Assembly: GCA_013003395.1 (NCBI GenBank)
Contig: JABDJC010000018.1
Location: 1 to 42,012, forward strand
Reading direction: 5' to 3'
DNA: 42,012 nt
Origin: Acidimicrobiia bacterium
GTDB lineage: Bacteria > Actinomycetota > Acidimicrobiia > Spongiisociales > UBA5794
The translations under genes were made by a program, and so were the position numbers. The notes beneath the pieces are model-generated. The model was not told the DNA's origin. It did not search any database and saw only the letters and a list, made by a program, of their open reading frames with translations. Within the stretch, counting starts at the first letter, position 1. Every line of letters starts with the position of its first letter. Shown one piece after another: positions 41,054-42,012 of the stretch.

Positions 41054-42012
41054 ATGAACGAATTGCCCAACGTCCTCCCACTTCGCGATCGCGCCGACAT
41101 CACTGACCGGTGGCTTGCCGATCGACTCGACACCGTGGTACCCGAACTGATGCGTCGCGAGGGCATCGACACGTGGGTGCTCGCCGCTCGTGAATACAAC
41201 GAGGACCCGGTGCTGGCGACCATGCTTCCGGCAACATGGTTCAACGCCAGGCGACGGACGATCCTGGTGTTCAGCAACTTTGGAGCACGCCGGGCCGCCA
41301 TTGCCCGATACGCCGTCGGCGACCTCTTTCCCTCCGCATGGGACCCTGAGGCCGAACCTGATCAATGGCTCGCGTTGGCGAAACACCTGGAAGAAGTGGA
41401 TCCACAACAGATCGCCGTGAACCGCTCAGACGTGTTCGCGCTCTCAGACGGCCTGAGTTCAACCGAGCACGAGGCCATGATTCGCACGCTCTCGCCTGGC
41501 GTTCGCTCACGGACTGTCACCAACCATCGTCTTGCGATCGGCTGGCTCGAGACTCGAATCCCTGCCGAGATGGCCGAGTATCCGCGGATCGTGGCACTGT
41601 CACACGAGATCGTGCGCCGCGGACTCACAACTGCAATCGAGCCCGGCCGCACCACCACCGAGGATCTCGAGTGGTGGTTTCGACAAGAGGTACTCGACCT
41701 CGGCCTGTCGACCTGGTTCCAACCGACGGTCTCCGTCCAGCGACGCGGTGGCATCGGCCGTGGGTCCTTCGCCGACCATCCCTCGGCGACGACCATTGGG
41801 CCGGGCGACCTCGTTCACGTCGACTTCGGAATCGAATACCTTGGACTCCACACCGACATGCAGCAGCATTCATATGTGCTGCGACCCGGCGAGGACGCGC
41901 CACCACCGGGACTGGTCGAGGCGTTGGCCCTCGGCAACCGCGCCCAGGATGTGTTGATGAGCGAGTACGCCACAGGCCGAACCGGGAACGAGATCCTCGA
42001 CAGATCGAAAGA
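41054..42012 (+). CDS. M24-family peptidase (Xaa-Pro aminopeptidase-like), N-terminal part
   Basis: The gene begins at ATG 41054 and stays open to the end of the window, so about 319 residues are seen and the 3' end is missing. Residues 1-150 are a creatinase-like N-terminal domain (WLADRLDTVVPELMRREGIDTW). The pita-bread metal domain starts near 165, and the first metal ligands stand in HVDFGIEYLGLHTDMQ, the two Asp residues that bind the metal pair. It would cleave a peptide or amide bond in the cytoplasm, but the rest of the active site lies outside the window, so dipeptidase and related activities cannot be separated. Confidence 0.85.
   Translation, partial: MNELPNVLPLRDRADITDRWLADRLDTVVPELMRREGIDTWVLAAREYNEDPVLATMLPATWFNARRRTILVFSNFGARRAAIARYAVGDLFPSAWDPEAEPDQWLALAKHLEEVDPQQIAVNRSDVFALSDGLSSTEHEAMIRTLSPGVRSRTVTNHRLAIGWLETRIPAEMAEYPRIVALSHEIVRRGLTTAIEPGRTTTEDLEWWFRQEVLDLGLSTWFQPTVSVQRRGGIGRGSFADHPSATTIGPGDLVHVDFGIEYLGLHTDMQQHSYVLRPGEDAPPPGLVEALALGNRAQDVLMSEYATGRTGNEILDRSK

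Overview
This window looks like chromosomal DNA of a high-GC actinobacterium, most likely of the class Acidimicrobiia. The signs are GC-rich codon use, frequent GTG and TTG starts with AGGAG-type ribosome sites, Thr/Ala/Pro-rich linkers behind lipoprotein cysteines, a DUF3105 protein, a heliorhodopsin, and hairpin terminators without U-tracts. I saw no rRNA, tRNA, insertion sequence, prophage or CRISPR array. The taxonomic call rests on gene style, not on a marker gene.

Layout. Positions 1-6702 (+): the end of an acyl-CoA synthetase, then a complete Liv-type ABC importer (two permeases, a lipoprotein binding protein, two ATPases) and a methyltransferase. The first ATPase appears to start at a rare AUA codon. 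6692-10256 (-): a PaaI-type thioesterase, a 703-residue orphan protein with an internally duplicated domain, and a short-chain dehydrogenase. 10458-10850: a small DoxX-like membrane protein, followed by about 450 bases of non-coding DNA with hairpins. 11296-16226: the most unusual block. It holds a sigma factor, a small partner protein overlapping it, a transmembrane CHAT-family protease with an outside CBM9-like domain, and, convergent with it, an LCAT-type alpha/beta hydrolase. 16321-22985: an ABC exporter, a PNPOx-like flavoprotein, a Cys/Met PLP enzyme, an FMN reductase, a DUF3105 protein, a YqgE/AlgH protein and a cytochrome P450.

22992-26733 (-) is a glycolate oxidase operon glcD-glcE-glcF with overlapping ends; a Dabb protein and an aminotransferase follow. 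28309-28634 is non-coding and holds two hairpins with C-rich loops that resemble the actinobacterial 6C small RNA. 28635-33319 carries a DAO-type oxidoreductase overlapping an ACAD10/11-like kinase, then on the other strand a quinone reductase overlapping a MaoC hydratase, an unknown protein and an SRPBCC protein. 33750-36815 (-) pairs an alpha-oxoamine synthase with a multi-membrane-span histidine kinase, an arrangement reminiscent of the cqsA/cqsS signalling pairs. 37158-42012 holds a TauE/SafE transporter overlapping a PQQ sugar-dehydrogenase-like lipoprotein, a heliorhodopsin, a small membrane protein and the start of an M24 peptidase.

Overall the lifestyle suggested is an aerobic heterotroph that takes up and oxidises small organic acids (Liv importer with CoA ligase, glycolate oxidase, CoA-thioester enzymes), senses light, and monitors its envelope with a sigma/CHAT module. 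The strongest candidates for undescribed biology are the sigma/CHAT/CBM9/LCAT block, the oxoamine synthase-kinase pair, the AUA start and the 6C-like RNA.
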